Below are positions 17,780 to 25,641 of a stretch of DNA of 64,000 nt, in pieces. The stretch lies in contig NZ_CADIKC010000011.1 in NCBI RefSeq assembly GCF_902859805.1, positions 1-64,000 of the forward strand. The letters run 5' to 3'. The position numbers and the translations under genes are program-made. The notes beneath the pieces are model-generated. The model did no database searches. It saw nothing but the letters and a program-made list of their open reading frames with translations, and had not been told where the DNA came from. Position 1 is the stretch's first letter. The number at the start of each line of letters is the position of its first letter. The stretch is from Paraburkholderia sediminicola. GTDB lineage: Bacteria > Pseudomonadota > Gammaproteobacteria > Burkholderiales > Burkholderiaceae.

Positions 17780-17806
17780 ATTATAGCGACTTCCTTTGAT
17801 TGTCAC
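17780..17806 (-). promoter_or_regulatory. metK promoter
   Basis: On the minus strand, a perfect -10 TATAAT (17780-17785). The -35 may be GTGACA (17801-17806, 15-bp spacer) or CTGTGA (17803-17808, 17-bp spacer). It lies between metK and the divergent lpxL. Confidence 0.55.
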
Positions 17807-17890
17807 AGAGTGATCACCCGTGCTGTATTTCGACCCGTCTTCAGGTTTCTTGAGCAAAGCGTCGCTCGACGCCCTAAACGGAGGGGCGGC

Positions 17891-18775
17891 ATGCTGAGTC
17901 GTCTTGGCGCCCACCTGGCCATTGGACTGCTGAAATTTCTGGCGTTGCTGCCATACGGTTTCGTTGCGCGACTGGGCGACGGGCTGGGCTGGCTGCTCTA
18001 TCAGATCCCCAGCAACCGTAAGCGCATCGTCCACATTAATCTGAGCTTGTGCTTCCCGGAGTGGAGCGCCGAGCATCGCGAAGAGATCGCGCAGAAACAC
18101 TTCCGCCACGCGATCCGCAGCTATGTCGAGCGCAGCGTCCAGTGGTTCGGGTCCGCAAAGAAGCTGGAAAAGCTTGTGCAGGTGGACAGCGAGATCGACC
18201 TGAGCGACCCGGACATGCCCCCCACGCTGTTGCTCGGCGCGCATTTCGTCGGCATCGAAGCGGGCTCGGTGTTCATCAACCACGCGTTGAACCGGCAGTG
18301 CGGCGCGCTTTACCAACCGATGTCCAACAAGGTGCTCGACGACGTGGCAATCGCCGCGCGCGGCCGCTTCGGCGCGGACATGGCAAGCCGCGCCGACAGT
18401 GCGCGCATTGTGCTGCGCTGGCTGCGCGACCATAAGCCGGTCATGCTCGGCGCCGACATGGACTACGGCGCGCGCAACTCCACCTTTGTACCGTTCTTCG
18501 GCATACCGACCTGCACGCTAACCGCTGTGGGGCGTCTTGCGAAGGTCGGACACGCGCAGGTCGTGCCGTTCATCGGCGAGGTGCTGCCGAACTACAAGGG
18601 CTACCGGCTGAAGGTCTTCAAGCCGTGGGACAACTACCCCACGGGCGACGACGACGCCGACGCGCGCCGCATGAACGCCTTCCTCGAAGAGCAGATTCCG
18701 CTGATCCCCGAGCAGTACTACTGGGTGCACAAGCGCTTCAAGACCCGGCCGCCGGGCGAGCCGAGCGTCTACTGA
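17891..18775 (+). CDS. Lipid A lauroyl acyltransferase (LpxL/HtrB family)
   Basis: 294 residues with an N-terminal hydrophobic anchor (about 5-24) and the acyltransferase HX4(D/E) motif as His118...Glu123 (GAHFVGIEAGS). LpxL/LpxM enzymes transfer a secondary acyl chain from acyl-ACP onto Kdo2-lipid IVA at the inner membrane, giving mature lipid A. GAGGGG precedes the ATG at 17891; an earlier in-frame start at 17810 lacks a site. Only one such gene is in this window, so LpxL versus LpxM cannot be settled here. It leads into dapF. Confidence 0.85.
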   Translation: MLSRLGAHLAIGLLKFLALLPYGFVARLGDGLGWLLYQIPSNRKRIVHINLSLCFPEWSAEHREEIAQKHFRHAIRSYVERSVQWFGSAKKLEKLVQVDSEIDLSDPDMPPTLLLGAHFVGIEAGSVFINHALNRQCGALYQPMSNKVLDDVAIAARGRFGADMASRADSARIVLRWLRDHKPVMLGADMDYGARNSTFVPFFGIPTCTLTAVGRLAKVGHAQVVPFIGEVLPNYKGYRLKVFKPWDNYPTGDDDADARRMNAFLEEQIPLIPEQYYWVHKRFKTRPPGEPSVY

Positions 18776-18791
18776 GCGGCCTTCGAAAAAA

Positions 18792-18826
18792 GCGCCTGAA
18801 CGCTTAAATAAAACGGCGTTCGGCGC
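18792..18826. other. Long imperfect hairpin after the lpxL-type gene
   Basis: GCGCC (18792-18796) and GAACGC (18798-18803) pair with GCGTTC (18816-18821) and GGCGC (18822-18826), with one bulged T. On the plus strand no T-run follows, so it may be a processing hairpin. On the minus strand it is followed by six Ts, but there is no minus-strand gene here. Confidence 0.45.
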
Positions 18827-18844
18827 ACCTGCGGGCGCGTCACT

Positions 18845-18850
18845 TACAAT
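18845..18850 (+). promoter_or_regulatory. -10-like TACAAT immediately before dapF
   Basis: TACAAT lies 6 nt upstream of the dapF ATG (18857). If this is a real -10, transcription would begin at or near the start codon, giving a leaderless mRNA. No good -35 is visible at 16-18 bp, so the call is weak. Confidence 0.35.
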
Positions 18851-18856
18851 AGCGTG

Positions 18857-19717
18857 ATGAAACTGAAATTCACCAAGATGCACGGCGCGGGCAACGACTT
18901 CGTCGTGCTCGACGGCTACACCCAACCGGTCAACCTGACGCCGGCGCAGGTGCGCGCGCTCGCGGACCGGCATTTCGGCGTCGGCGCCGACCAGTTGCTG
19001 CTGGTCGAAAAGCCCACCGTGGATGGCGTCGATTTCAGGTATCGCATCTTCAATTGCGACGGCGGCGAAGTCGAGCACTGCGGCAACGGCGCGCGCTGCT
19101 TCGTCAAGTTCGTGCGCGACAACGGCCTGACCGACAAGCGCAGCGTGCGCGTGCAAGTGCAGAACGGCACCATTCAACTGACCATGCAGGAGAACGGCGA
19201 AGTGCTGGTCGACATGGGCGCTCCCGTGTTCGAACCGGAGCACGTACCGTTCGCCACCAAAGGTCTCGAAGGCCGCCGCGAGGGCGCGGACACGCTCTGG
19301 CCGCTCGACGTGAGCGGCGTGACGCGCTGGATTTCGGTGGTGTCGATGGGCAATCCGCACGCGGTGCAAGTGGTCGACGACGTCGAAGATTTTCCGGTGC
19401 TCGTCGAAGGCCCGGTGATCGAGCGGCATGCACGTTTCCCGCAGCGAGTGAACGCGGGCTTCATGCAGATCGTTGGCCGTAGCGAAATCAAGCTGCGGGT
19501 CTACGAACGCGGCGCCGGCGAAACGCTGGCGTGCGGCACGGGTGCGTGCGCGGCGGTCGCTGCCGGCATTCGGCGCGGACTGCTGGATGCGCCGGTGCGC
19601 GTGCACACGCATGGCGGCCAGTTGACCATCACGTGGGACGGCTCGCAAGACGCGCCGCTGCTGATGGCCGGACCGGCGACAACCGTCTTCGAAGGCGAGA
19701 TCGAACTGGCCGACTGA
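18857..19717 (+). CDS. dapF: Diaminopimelate epimerase
   Basis: DapF interconverts LL- and meso-diaminopimelate for lysine and peptidoglycan. 286 residues from the ATG at 18857; a GTG at 18854 is in frame but less likely. The two catalytic cysteines are Cys75 (VEHCGNGARC) and Cys226 (LACGTGACA), and the N-terminal MHGAGNDFVVLD is typical. There is no usable ribosome site. It is followed by DUF484 and xerC, a gene order also known in Pseudomonas. Confidence 0.97.
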   Translation: MKLKFTKMHGAGNDFVVLDGYTQPVNLTPAQVRALADRHFGVGADQLLLVEKPTVDGVDFRYRIFNCDGGEVEHCGNGARCFVKFVRDNGLTDKRSVRVQVQNGTIQLTMQENGEVLVDMGAPVFEPEHVPFATKGLEGRREGADTLWPLDVSGVTRWISVVSMGNPHAVQVVDDVEDFPVLVEGPVIERHARFPQRVNAGFMQIVGRSEIKLRVYERGAGETLACGTGACAAVAAGIRRGLLDAPVRVHTHGGQLTITWDGSQDAPLLMAGPATTVFEGEIELAD

Positions 19718-19912
19718 CCCGCGCCAGCGCACTACCCGATTCAGCGGCCGAACGACCGGCCCAGGCTGTACCAGACAAGTGGCCTCGAATAGGCCGATGA
19801 AGAAGCAAGAAGCCGATGAAAAGCCGGACGAAACAGCGCTTTCACCGGCTGACCGAACTCATGACCGATGCGCCGCCCGAAGGCGTCGTCCCGTAGTCCT
19901 TTAGCCGAAACC

Positions 19913-20632
19913 ATGAACGATCGCGAAGTCGCCGAATATCTGCTCGCCAACCCCGAATTCTTCGCCGAACACGCGGAAATGCTCGCGACGATCCGGCTTG
20001 CGAACCCGCACGGCAAAGCCGCGGTGTCGCTGCAGGAACGGCAGATGGAAATGCTGCGCGACAAGAACAAGCATCTCGAACGGCGTCTGGCCGAGCTGCT
20101 GCGATATGGTCACGAAAACGACAGCATCGCTTCGAAATTCAATCGCTGGACCATCCGCGTGATGGCCGAGCGCGATCCGTACGCGCTGCCGCGCACGATC
20201 GCGAACGGCTTGCGCGATATTTTCGACGTGCCGCAAGCCGCGCTGCGCGTTTGGGACGTCTCCGAACCGTATGCACAGGCCGAGTTCGCACGCCATGTCG
20301 GCGAGGAAGTGCGGATCTTCGCGAATAGCCTCACCACGCCGTACTGTGGCGCGAACACCGGCTTCGAAGCCGCGCAGTGGCTGGTTCCGGCGGTGTCGGC
20401 GGTGAGCGACGACGGGTCCGCAAGCGGTACCGGCGAGTCCGCGCACGCCACCGAGTCGATTGCGCTGCTCGCACTGCGCGACCCCGAAGGCAAGGAAGAA
20501 GCACCCACCTTCGGCCTGCTGGTGATGGGTTCGGCCGACGCCCGCCGCTTCCACGACGGCATGGCAACCGATTTCCTGACGCAGATCGGCGCGTTGGCAA
20601 GCGCGGCGCTGAGCCGTCTGCTGCCACGCTAA
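19913..20632 (+). CDS. DUF484 family protein
   Basis: 239 residues from the ATG at 19913. DUF484 proteins resemble GAF domains and are regularly found between dapF and xerC, as here; their role is unknown. The N-terminus (NDREVAEYLLANPEFFAEHAEML) leads into a charged, probably coiled-coil region (about 38-65) and a GAF-like core. An insert rich in Ser/Gly/Ala (about 163-182) breaks the domain. The stop is 34 bp before xerC, so they are probably co-transcribed. Confidence 0.85.
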   Translation: MNDREVAEYLLANPEFFAEHAEMLATIRLANPHGKAAVSLQERQMEMLRDKNKHLERRLAELLRYGHENDSIASKFNRWTIRVMAERDPYALPRTIANGLRDIFDVPQAALRVWDVSEPYAQAEFARHVGEEVRIFANSLTTPYCGANTGFEAAQWLVPAVSAVSDDGSASGTGESAHATESIALLALRDPEGKEEAPTFGLLVMGSADARRFHDGMATDFLTQIGALASAALSRLLPR

Positions 20633-20666
20633 AGCCGCCAAGCTGCCGATCCCGCCAAAGGCCATC

Positions 20667-21590
20667 GTGACCGAAGCCGACCCGATTGCCGCCTATCTGT
20701 CGAATCTCGAACATGAGCGGCGACTGTCGGCGCACACGCTGCGCGGCTACACCCACGAACTCGGCGAGCTCAAACTGCTGGCCAAAGGCCGGCCGCTCGA
20801 AAGCCTCACCGCTGTCGATATTCGTGGCGCGGTTTCACGCGCGCACGCCGGCGGACTGACGGCGCGCTCGATCAGCCATCGGCTGTCGTGCTGGCGAGCG
20901 TTTTACCGCTGGTTTGCGGGCCGCGTCGATCTGCCGGCCAACCCGGTCGCCACCGTGCGAGCGCCGAAGCAGGCCAAATCACTGCCGAAGGCGCTTTCCG
21001 TCGACGACGCCACGCGCCTGATGGAGAGCCCGCCCGCCGCGACGCCCGAAGGTTTGCGCGACCACGCGATGCTCGAACTGTTCTACTCGTCGGGCCTGCG
21101 TTTGTCCGAACTGGTCGGCCTCGACGCCCGTTTTGCCGACGCCGGCGGCTACCGTTCCGCAGGTTGGCTCAAGCTCGATTCCGCCGAAGTCGAAGTGCTC
21201 GGCAAGGGCAACCGGCGGCGCATCGTGCCAGTCGGCAGCAAGGCGCTCGAGGCCTTGAACGCGTGGCTCGCCGTGCGTGATCAGATGGTGAAACACGATC
21301 CGCATCCGCTGTTTCTGTCGGCGCGCGGCAACCGGCTGTCGCCGAATGTCGTGCGTGATCGCGTGAAGCGCGCGGCGCTGGTCGCCGGTATTCCGGCCAA
21401 TGTGCATCCGCACGTGCTGCGGCATTCGTTCGCCACGCACGTGCTGCAATCGAGCGGTGATCTGCGGGCCGTACAGGAACTGCTCGGGCACGCCAGCATC
21501 ACCGCCACGCAGGTCTACACCGCGCTCGATTTCCAGCATCTCGCGCACGTCTACGATCAGGCGCATCCGCGCGCCAAAAAACGCGACTGA
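20667..21590 (+). CDS. xerC: Tyrosine recombinase XerC
   Basis: 307 residues, GTG start. XerC acts with XerD at dif to resolve chromosome dimers at division. An N-terminal SAM-like core-binding domain (about 1-100) precedes the catalytic domain with Arg145 (SGLRLSE), Lys180, His249 and Arg252 (HPHVLRHSF), His275 (LGHASI) and the nucleophile Tyr284 (TQVYT). All six conserved catalytic residues are present. The dapF-DUF484-xerC context separates it from a phage integrase. Confidence 0.95.
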   Translation: MTEADPIAAYLSNLEHERRLSAHTLRGYTHELGELKLLAKGRPLESLTAVDIRGAVSRAHAGGLTARSISHRLSCWRAFYRWFAGRVDLPANPVATVRAPKQAKSLPKALSVDDATRLMESPPAATPEGLRDHAMLELFYSSGLRLSELVGLDARFADAGGYRSAGWLKLDSAEVEVLGKGNRRRIVPVGSKALEALNAWLAVRDQMVKHDPHPLFLSARGNRLSPNVVRDRVKRAALVAGIPANVHPHVLRHSFATHVLQSSGDLRAVQELLGHASITATQVYTALDFQHLAHVYDQAHPRAKKRD

Positions 21591-21700
21591 TTCCGCACTT
21601 TGCTGTTTGTTTTGCTTTTAACGGCTTGCGGTCTCCGCCTTCGCTTCACCTGCCGTGTGCCTCTTTGTCCACGCGGCCTACTGCTCCTGCTGACACCCTG

Positions 21701-22903
21701 ATGAATACCGTTACGCTCAAACCGTCGAAAGAAAAATCGCTGCTGCGCCGCCATCCGTGGGTCTACGCCAACGTGATCGATCGAGTCGACGGCAATCCCG
21801 CGCCCGGCGCGACCGTGCTGGTGCGCGCGCACGACGGCCGCTTCCTCGCCCGCGCGGCCTACAGCCCGCATTCGCAGATTCGCGCACGCGTGTGGAGCTT
21901 CGACGAAATGGAGCCGATCGATCACGCGTTCTTCAAGCGCCGCGTGCAGCGCGCGCTCGCGCATCGTCAAACGATGGTGCACAACACCGGCGCAGTGCGG
22001 CTGATTTTCGGCGAAGCGGACGGCCTGCCCGGCCTGATTGTCGATCACTACATCGCCGAAGATGAAGGCCAGCGCAGCCAGCTGGTCTGCCAGTTCATGG
22101 CGACGGGCGTCGAAGCATGGAAGGAAGCGATCGTCGCCGCGCTGACCGACGCGACCGGCTGCCCGAACGTCTACGAGCGCTCGGACGTGTCGATCCGCCA
22201 GAAAGAAGGGCTCGAGCAGATCACCGGCGTGCTGGCAGGCGAGGCCCCGTCTGAAGCACTGATCGCGAGCGAAAACGGCGTGCGCTATCACGTTGATGTG
22301 CGCAACGGCCACAAAACCGGCTTCTACGTCGACCAGCGCGACAACCGCCTGCTGGTGCAGGAGCTGGCGAAAGATCGCGACGTGCTGAACTGCTTCTGCT
22401 ACACCGGCGGCTTCTCGCTGGCGGCCTTGAAAGGCGGGGCGAAGCGCGTGGTGTCGATCGATTCGTCGGGCGACGCGCTCGCGATCGCACAGCAGAACGT
22501 GGCCGCCAACGGTTTCGACGCCGAACGCGCCACCTGGCTCGACGCCGACGCGTTCAAAACCCTCCGCCGCCTCTACGACGAAGGCGAACGCTTCGACCTG
22601 ATCGTGCTCGATCCGCCGAAATTCGCGCCGTCGCGTGAACACGTGGACCGCGCCTCGCGCGCCTACAAGGACATCAACCTGACCGGCCTGAAGCTGCTGC
22701 GCCCGGGTGGCCTGCTGTTCACCTATTCGTGCTCTGGCGCAATCGATTCCGAACTGTTCCAGAAAATCGTGTCCGGTGCGGCCGCCGATGCGCGTGTCGA
22801 CGCACGGATTCTCAAGCGCCTCGGCGCCGGGGTCGACCATCCGCTGCTCACCGCTTTCCCCGAAGGCGAATACTTGAAAGGCCTGCTGTTGCAAATTGCC
22901 TGA
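21701..22903 (+). CDS. rlmI: 23S rRNA m5C1962 methyltransferase-like (RlmI family)
   Basis: 400 residues. An N-terminal PUA-type domain (LKPSKEKSLLRRHPWVYANVI) is followed by a Rossmann SAM-binding domain with CFCYTGGFSLAALKGGAKRV and the catalytic-side DPPKFAPSREH. It matches E. coli RlmI (YccW), which methylates C1962 of 23S rRNA. The ATG at 21701 is set by similarity to the PUA start. It follows xerC by 110 bp and may be transcribed separately. Confidence 0.88.
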   Translation: MNTVTLKPSKEKSLLRRHPWVYANVIDRVDGNPAPGATVLVRAHDGRFLARAAYSPHSQIRARVWSFDEMEPIDHAFFKRRVQRALAHRQTMVHNTGAVRLIFGEADGLPGLIVDHYIAEDEGQRSQLVCQFMATGVEAWKEAIVAALTDATGCPNVYERSDVSIRQKEGLEQITGVLAGEAPSEALIASENGVRYHVDVRNGHKTGFYVDQRDNRLLVQELAKDRDVLNCFCYTGGFSLAALKGGAKRVVSIDSSGDALAIAQQNVAANGFDAERATWLDADAFKTLRRLYDEGERFDLIVLDPPKFAPSREHVDRASRAYKDINLTGLKLLRPGGLLFTYSCSGAIDSELFQKIVSGAAADARVDARILKRLGAGVDHPLLTAFPEGEYLKGLLLQIA

Positions 22904-22970
22904 TCGCCCATAGCTTCAGGGTTATTTCCCGTGTGTGGCGAAGGGGTTCGCCCCCGCTGCCAGCGCCGGC

Positions 22971-23000
22971 TTGACAGATATGTTTCAATATCCGGCTAGA
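22971..23000 (+). promoter_or_regulatory. Candidate promoter and Zur-like operator of the COG0523 gene
   Basis: TTGACA at 22971-22976 is a perfect -35. Across the spacer (22977-22992) lies GATATGTTTCAATATC, an inverted repeat GATAT-N6-ATATC. The half GATATGTT resembles half-sites of Zur operators in Gram-negatives. The -10 is weak (around 22995-23000). The zinc link rests on the downstream gene's family. Confidence 0.4.
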
Positions 23001-23061
23001 TCGGGTCGCGCGCCGTCAGGCTGCCACGCCCGGCAAACCGGATTCGCTGCACACTCGCGCT

Positions 23062-23100
23062 GTAAATTTGCGCAGTAAATTCGCGCGGTAAATTCGATTA
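23062..23100. repeat. 13-bp direct repeat, three contiguous copies
   Basis: GTAAATTTGCGCA, GTAAATTCGCGCG and GTAAATTCGATTA sit end to end with exact 13-bp spacing. The core GTAAATT is invariant and the third copy ends 29 bp before the ATG at 23130. The regular phasing suggests a repeated protein-binding site or a slipped-strand duplication in the leader. Confidence 0.8.
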
Positions 23101-23129
23101 CGCACAGACTCACGTACAAGGCGACCAAC

Positions 23130-24233
23130 ATGATCCCAGTCACCATCCTGACCGGCTTTCTCGGCAGCGGCAAAACCACCCTGCTCAAGCGCATCCTGAA
23201 CGAAAAGCACGGCATGAAGATCGCCGTGATCGAGAACGAGTTCGGCGAAGAGAACATCGACAACGAAATCCTCGTTCAGGACACGAGCGAGCAGATCATC
23301 CAGATGAGCAACGGCTGCATCTGCTGCACGATCCGCGGCGACCTGTCGCGCGTACTCGGCGATCTGGCGGCGAAGAAGCAGTCCGGCGAACTGGATTTCG
23401 ATCGTGTCGTGATCGAAACCACCGGCCTCGCCAATCCGGGCCCAGTCGCGCAGACGTTCTTCATGGACGACCAGATCGCCAACGAATTCCTGCTCGACGC
23501 GATCATCACACTGGTCGACGCGAAGCACGCGAACCACCAACTGGACGAGCATGAAGTGGTGCAGCGCCAGGTCGGTTTCGCCGATCGCCTCTTCATCACC
23601 AAGTCCGATCTGGTCGACGAAAAGCACCTGGACGATCTGCGCCATCGCCTGCTGCACATGAACCCGCGAGCGGCAATCAAGGTCGTCAATTTCGGCGAAG
23701 CGGACATCAAGGAAATCTTCGATCTGCGCGGCTTCAACCTCAATTCGAAGCTCGAAATCGATCCGGATTTCCTCGCTGAAGACGAACATGCGCACAGCCA
23801 CGCTCACGCGCATGACGAGCACGGCCACACCCATGCCGATCACGACGGCCACGATCACGAAAACTGCGATCACGACCACGGCAAGTGCGACCACGAAGGC
23901 CACGACCACGCGCATCACCATCACGCGCACCACGACGACAAGATCAAATCGTTCGTCTACCGCAGCGACCGCCCGTTCGATCCGAACAAGCTCGAGGACT
24001 TCCTCGGCGGCATCCTGCAGATCTACGGCGAACGCCTGCTGCGCTACAAGGGCGTGCTGTATATGAAGGGCGTCGACCGGAAGGTCGTGTTCCAGGGCGT
24101 GCATCAGATGATGGGCAGCGACTTGGCCGCGAAATGGCAGCCGATCGAGAAGAAGACCAACAAGATGGTGTTCATCGGCATCGAACTGCCGCAAGACCTG
24201 ATCACCGACGGTCTGGACGCCTGCCTGGCCTAA
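23130..24233 (+). CDS. COG0523 metal-chaperone GTPase with His-rich insert (CobW/ZNG1/YeiR-like)
   Basis: 367 residues. G3E GTPase: Walker A GFLGSGKTT (9-17), the metal-binding CXCC as Cys63-Ile-Cys65-Cys66, ETTGLANPGP (about 96-105), the nucleotide-specificity TKSD (157-160) and a C-terminal CobW-C domain. Between the domains, residues 220-268 contain 22 histidines and two cysteines, a likely zinc/nickel store. Family members deliver zinc or other metals under scarcity and are often Zur-controlled. The name CobW would imply cobalamin synthesis, which nothing nearby supports. Upstream are three 13-bp repeats and a GATAT-type operator candidate. Confidence 0.9.
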   Translation: MIPVTILTGFLGSGKTTLLKRILNEKHGMKIAVIENEFGEENIDNEILVQDTSEQIIQMSNGCICCTIRGDLSRVLGDLAAKKQSGELDFDRVVIETTGLANPGPVAQTFFMDDQIANEFLLDAIITLVDAKHANHQLDEHEVVQRQVGFADRLFITKSDLVDEKHLDDLRHRLLHMNPRAAIKVVNFGEADIKEIFDLRGFNLNSKLEIDPDFLAEDEHAHSHAHAHDEHGHTHADHDGHDHENCDHDHGKCDHEGHDHAHHHHAHHDDKIKSFVYRSDRPFDPNKLEDFLGGILQIYGERLLRYKGVLYMKGVDRKVVFQGVHQMMGSDLAAKWQPIEKKTNKMVFIGIELPQDLITDGLDACLA

Positions 24234-24905
24234 GCGCCGCAAGTCGGCGCAAGTGCCGGCTCGTGCCGTGCCGGGAAGATGGCGCGGCACGCGGCATGCT
24301 GGAGCGCGCTTATCAGAAGCGTGTGTCCAGCGGGCACCGTGGTAATCGTCTGCAGAATACGGCGGGGAGGAGCGCCCCGAAAGCCTGCTGAAATGTCGGC
24401 TGTGTGAAAAGCACGTGAAAACCCTGCTGTATTAAAGCGTGCACGACCATCGCTTTTTGAACGTGCGCGCGTTATATTTTCGGGATATCAGTGCGCCGCC
24501 GGGGTATTTTCACCAGTTGCGGTGCTGGATTGTGATTCAGTTACAATACGTGCCCACTGGAGAATGACAACGAATTGCCCGGTCAGCGCGTATTCCGCGC
24601 CGGGCCTGAAACGGCGCCGGAAAATCTTATCCGGAAATCACGCCGACAATGCCGGCTGGCACAGCAGACAATGCTCGCTGCCGGCAAGCAATGCCTCAGG
24701 AGCATTTGAGAAACGGTTTCCAGAGGAGTTCGGCCCCGCATTGGCGTAGCGACGCCCGGCGCGTGGGCGCAAGGCGCTTCGGCGTCACCGACAGCCCATC
24801 GTCCGTGCCCGCCCAGCGCTCAGCGTCCTCGTGGCGCCTTTGCGGGCAATACGAAAGTGCGGGCACTATGTAAGAGTTTTGCCTCACATTGAAGAAGCAA
24901 GCCAG
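24234..24905. other. 672-bp intergenic region with candidate long dksA leader
   Basis: No convincing gene. A -10-like TACAAT at 24542-24547 (TTGCGG near 24517, 19-bp spacer) could start a dksA transcript with about a 350-nt leader. Just inside it, GCCCGG at 24577-24582 pairs with CCGGGC at 24600-24605. A frame from ATG 24564 to 24749 (61 codons) lies in the leader but has no recognisable sequence. A small RNA or leader control is possible. Confidence 0.4.
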
Positions 24906-25325
24906 ATGACGACGAAACGACTCTTGACTGAAGCCGAAATCCTGAAGATGAGCGACAAGGATTACATGAATGAGGATCAGCTCGCTTTCTTCAAGAACAA
25001 GCTCGAACAGCTGCAGGCGGACATTCTCCGCAATGCCGGCCAGACGACCGAGAACCTGCGCGAAACAGTAATCGTGCCGGACCCGGCCGACCGTGCAACG
25101 ATCGAAGAAGAGCATGCGCTGGAACTGCGCACGCGCGACCGCGAACGCAAGCTGCTGAAGAAGGTTCAGCAATCGATCGCGCGCATCGATTCGGGTGATT
25201 ACGGCTGGTGCGAAGAAACCGGCGAGCCGATTGGTGTTCCGCGTCTGCTCGCACGGCCCACGGCAACCCTGTCGCTCGAAGCGCAGGAACGCCGCGAACT
25301 GCGCCAGAAGCTGTTCGGCGACTGA
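24906..25325 (+). CDS. dksA: DksA, RNA polymerase-binding transcription factor (degenerate zinc finger)
   Basis: DksA enters the RNA polymerase secondary channel and, with ppGpp, controls rRNA and amino-acid promoters. 139 residues. The coiled coil spans about 25-95, with the tip residues Asp59 and Asp62 (VPDPADRAT). The C-terminal finger keeps only one of four zinc ligands: Cys102, then Thr105, Ser123 and Ala126 at exactly the E. coli Cys114/117/135/138 spacing. It therefore should not bind zinc by this site, like the zinc-free DksA2 type of Pseudomonas. The rest is well conserved. It ends with two hairpin terminators. Confidence 0.95.
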   Translation: MTTKRLLTEAEILKMSDKDYMNEDQLAFFKNKLEQLQADILRNAGQTTENLRETVIVPDPADRATIEEEHALELRTRDRERKLLKKVQQSIARIDSGDYGWCEETGEPIGVPRLLARPTATLSLEAQERRELRQKLFGD

Positions 25326-25333
25326 ACGCCAAC

Positions 25334-25360
25334 GGCGCGGCTTCGGCTCCGCGCCCTTTT
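25334..25360 (+). terminator. dksA terminator 1
   Basis: GGCGCGG at 25334-25340 pairs with CCGCGCC at 25349-25355, loop CTTCGGCT, followed by CTTTT. It is 8 bp after the dksA stop. Confidence 0.75.
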
Positions 25361-25376
25361 AAGCTGCTTCGTCGAG

Positions 25377-25410
25377 AGGCGCACGGTGATCTGTGCGCCT
25401 TTTTTCTTTT
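25377..25410 (+). terminator. dksA terminator 2 (tandem)
   Basis: AGGCGCAC at 25377-25384 pairs with GTGCGCCT at 25393-25400, followed by a T-rich run to 25410. A second intrinsic terminator in tandem. Confidence 0.9.
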
Positions 25411-25475
25411 GTGTGCCCCTGCGCACAGTCCCCCGCTCTCAATCCCGTGTTTTTGTCTTATGCCGTTTGCCGGCT

Positions 25476-25503
25476 CTTGATATGACCGCGCACGCCCTAA
25501 AAT
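25476..25503 (+). promoter_or_regulatory. Sigma32-like heat-shock promoter of hslVU
   Basis: CTTGATA (25476-25482), 12 bp, CCCTAAAAT (25495-25503), against the sigma32 pattern CTTGAAA-N11-16-CCCCATNT. It would start transcription near 25510 and give a leader of about 130 nt to hslV. hslVU is a classic sigma32 target in E. coli. The gap 25326-25641 otherwise holds only the two dksA terminators. Confidence 0.6.
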
Positions 25504-25641
25504 AAGTCGGACATGCGTTGCACGAGCGCGCGCCGGCCAGTTGACCGTTTGAGCGTTGCGCGCCGTCCGCTTCCAGGATTCATGCGGTGGTGCATTAGCT
25601 TGTGCTGCCGTGTCCTACCCGTTTTGCAAAGAGGAACGCAT

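Noticed and set aside
20667..21590. Phage integrase marking an integrated element
   Set aside because: Sequence and dapF-DUF484 context identify XerC.
23130..24233. Cobalamin biosynthesis gene cobW
   Set aside because: The family is shared but no cobalamin genes are nearby; a metal chaperone role is better supported.
23016..24290. 424-residue frame antisense to the COG0523 gene
   Set aside because: Val/Met/Ile runs come from reading the His-rich insert backwards.
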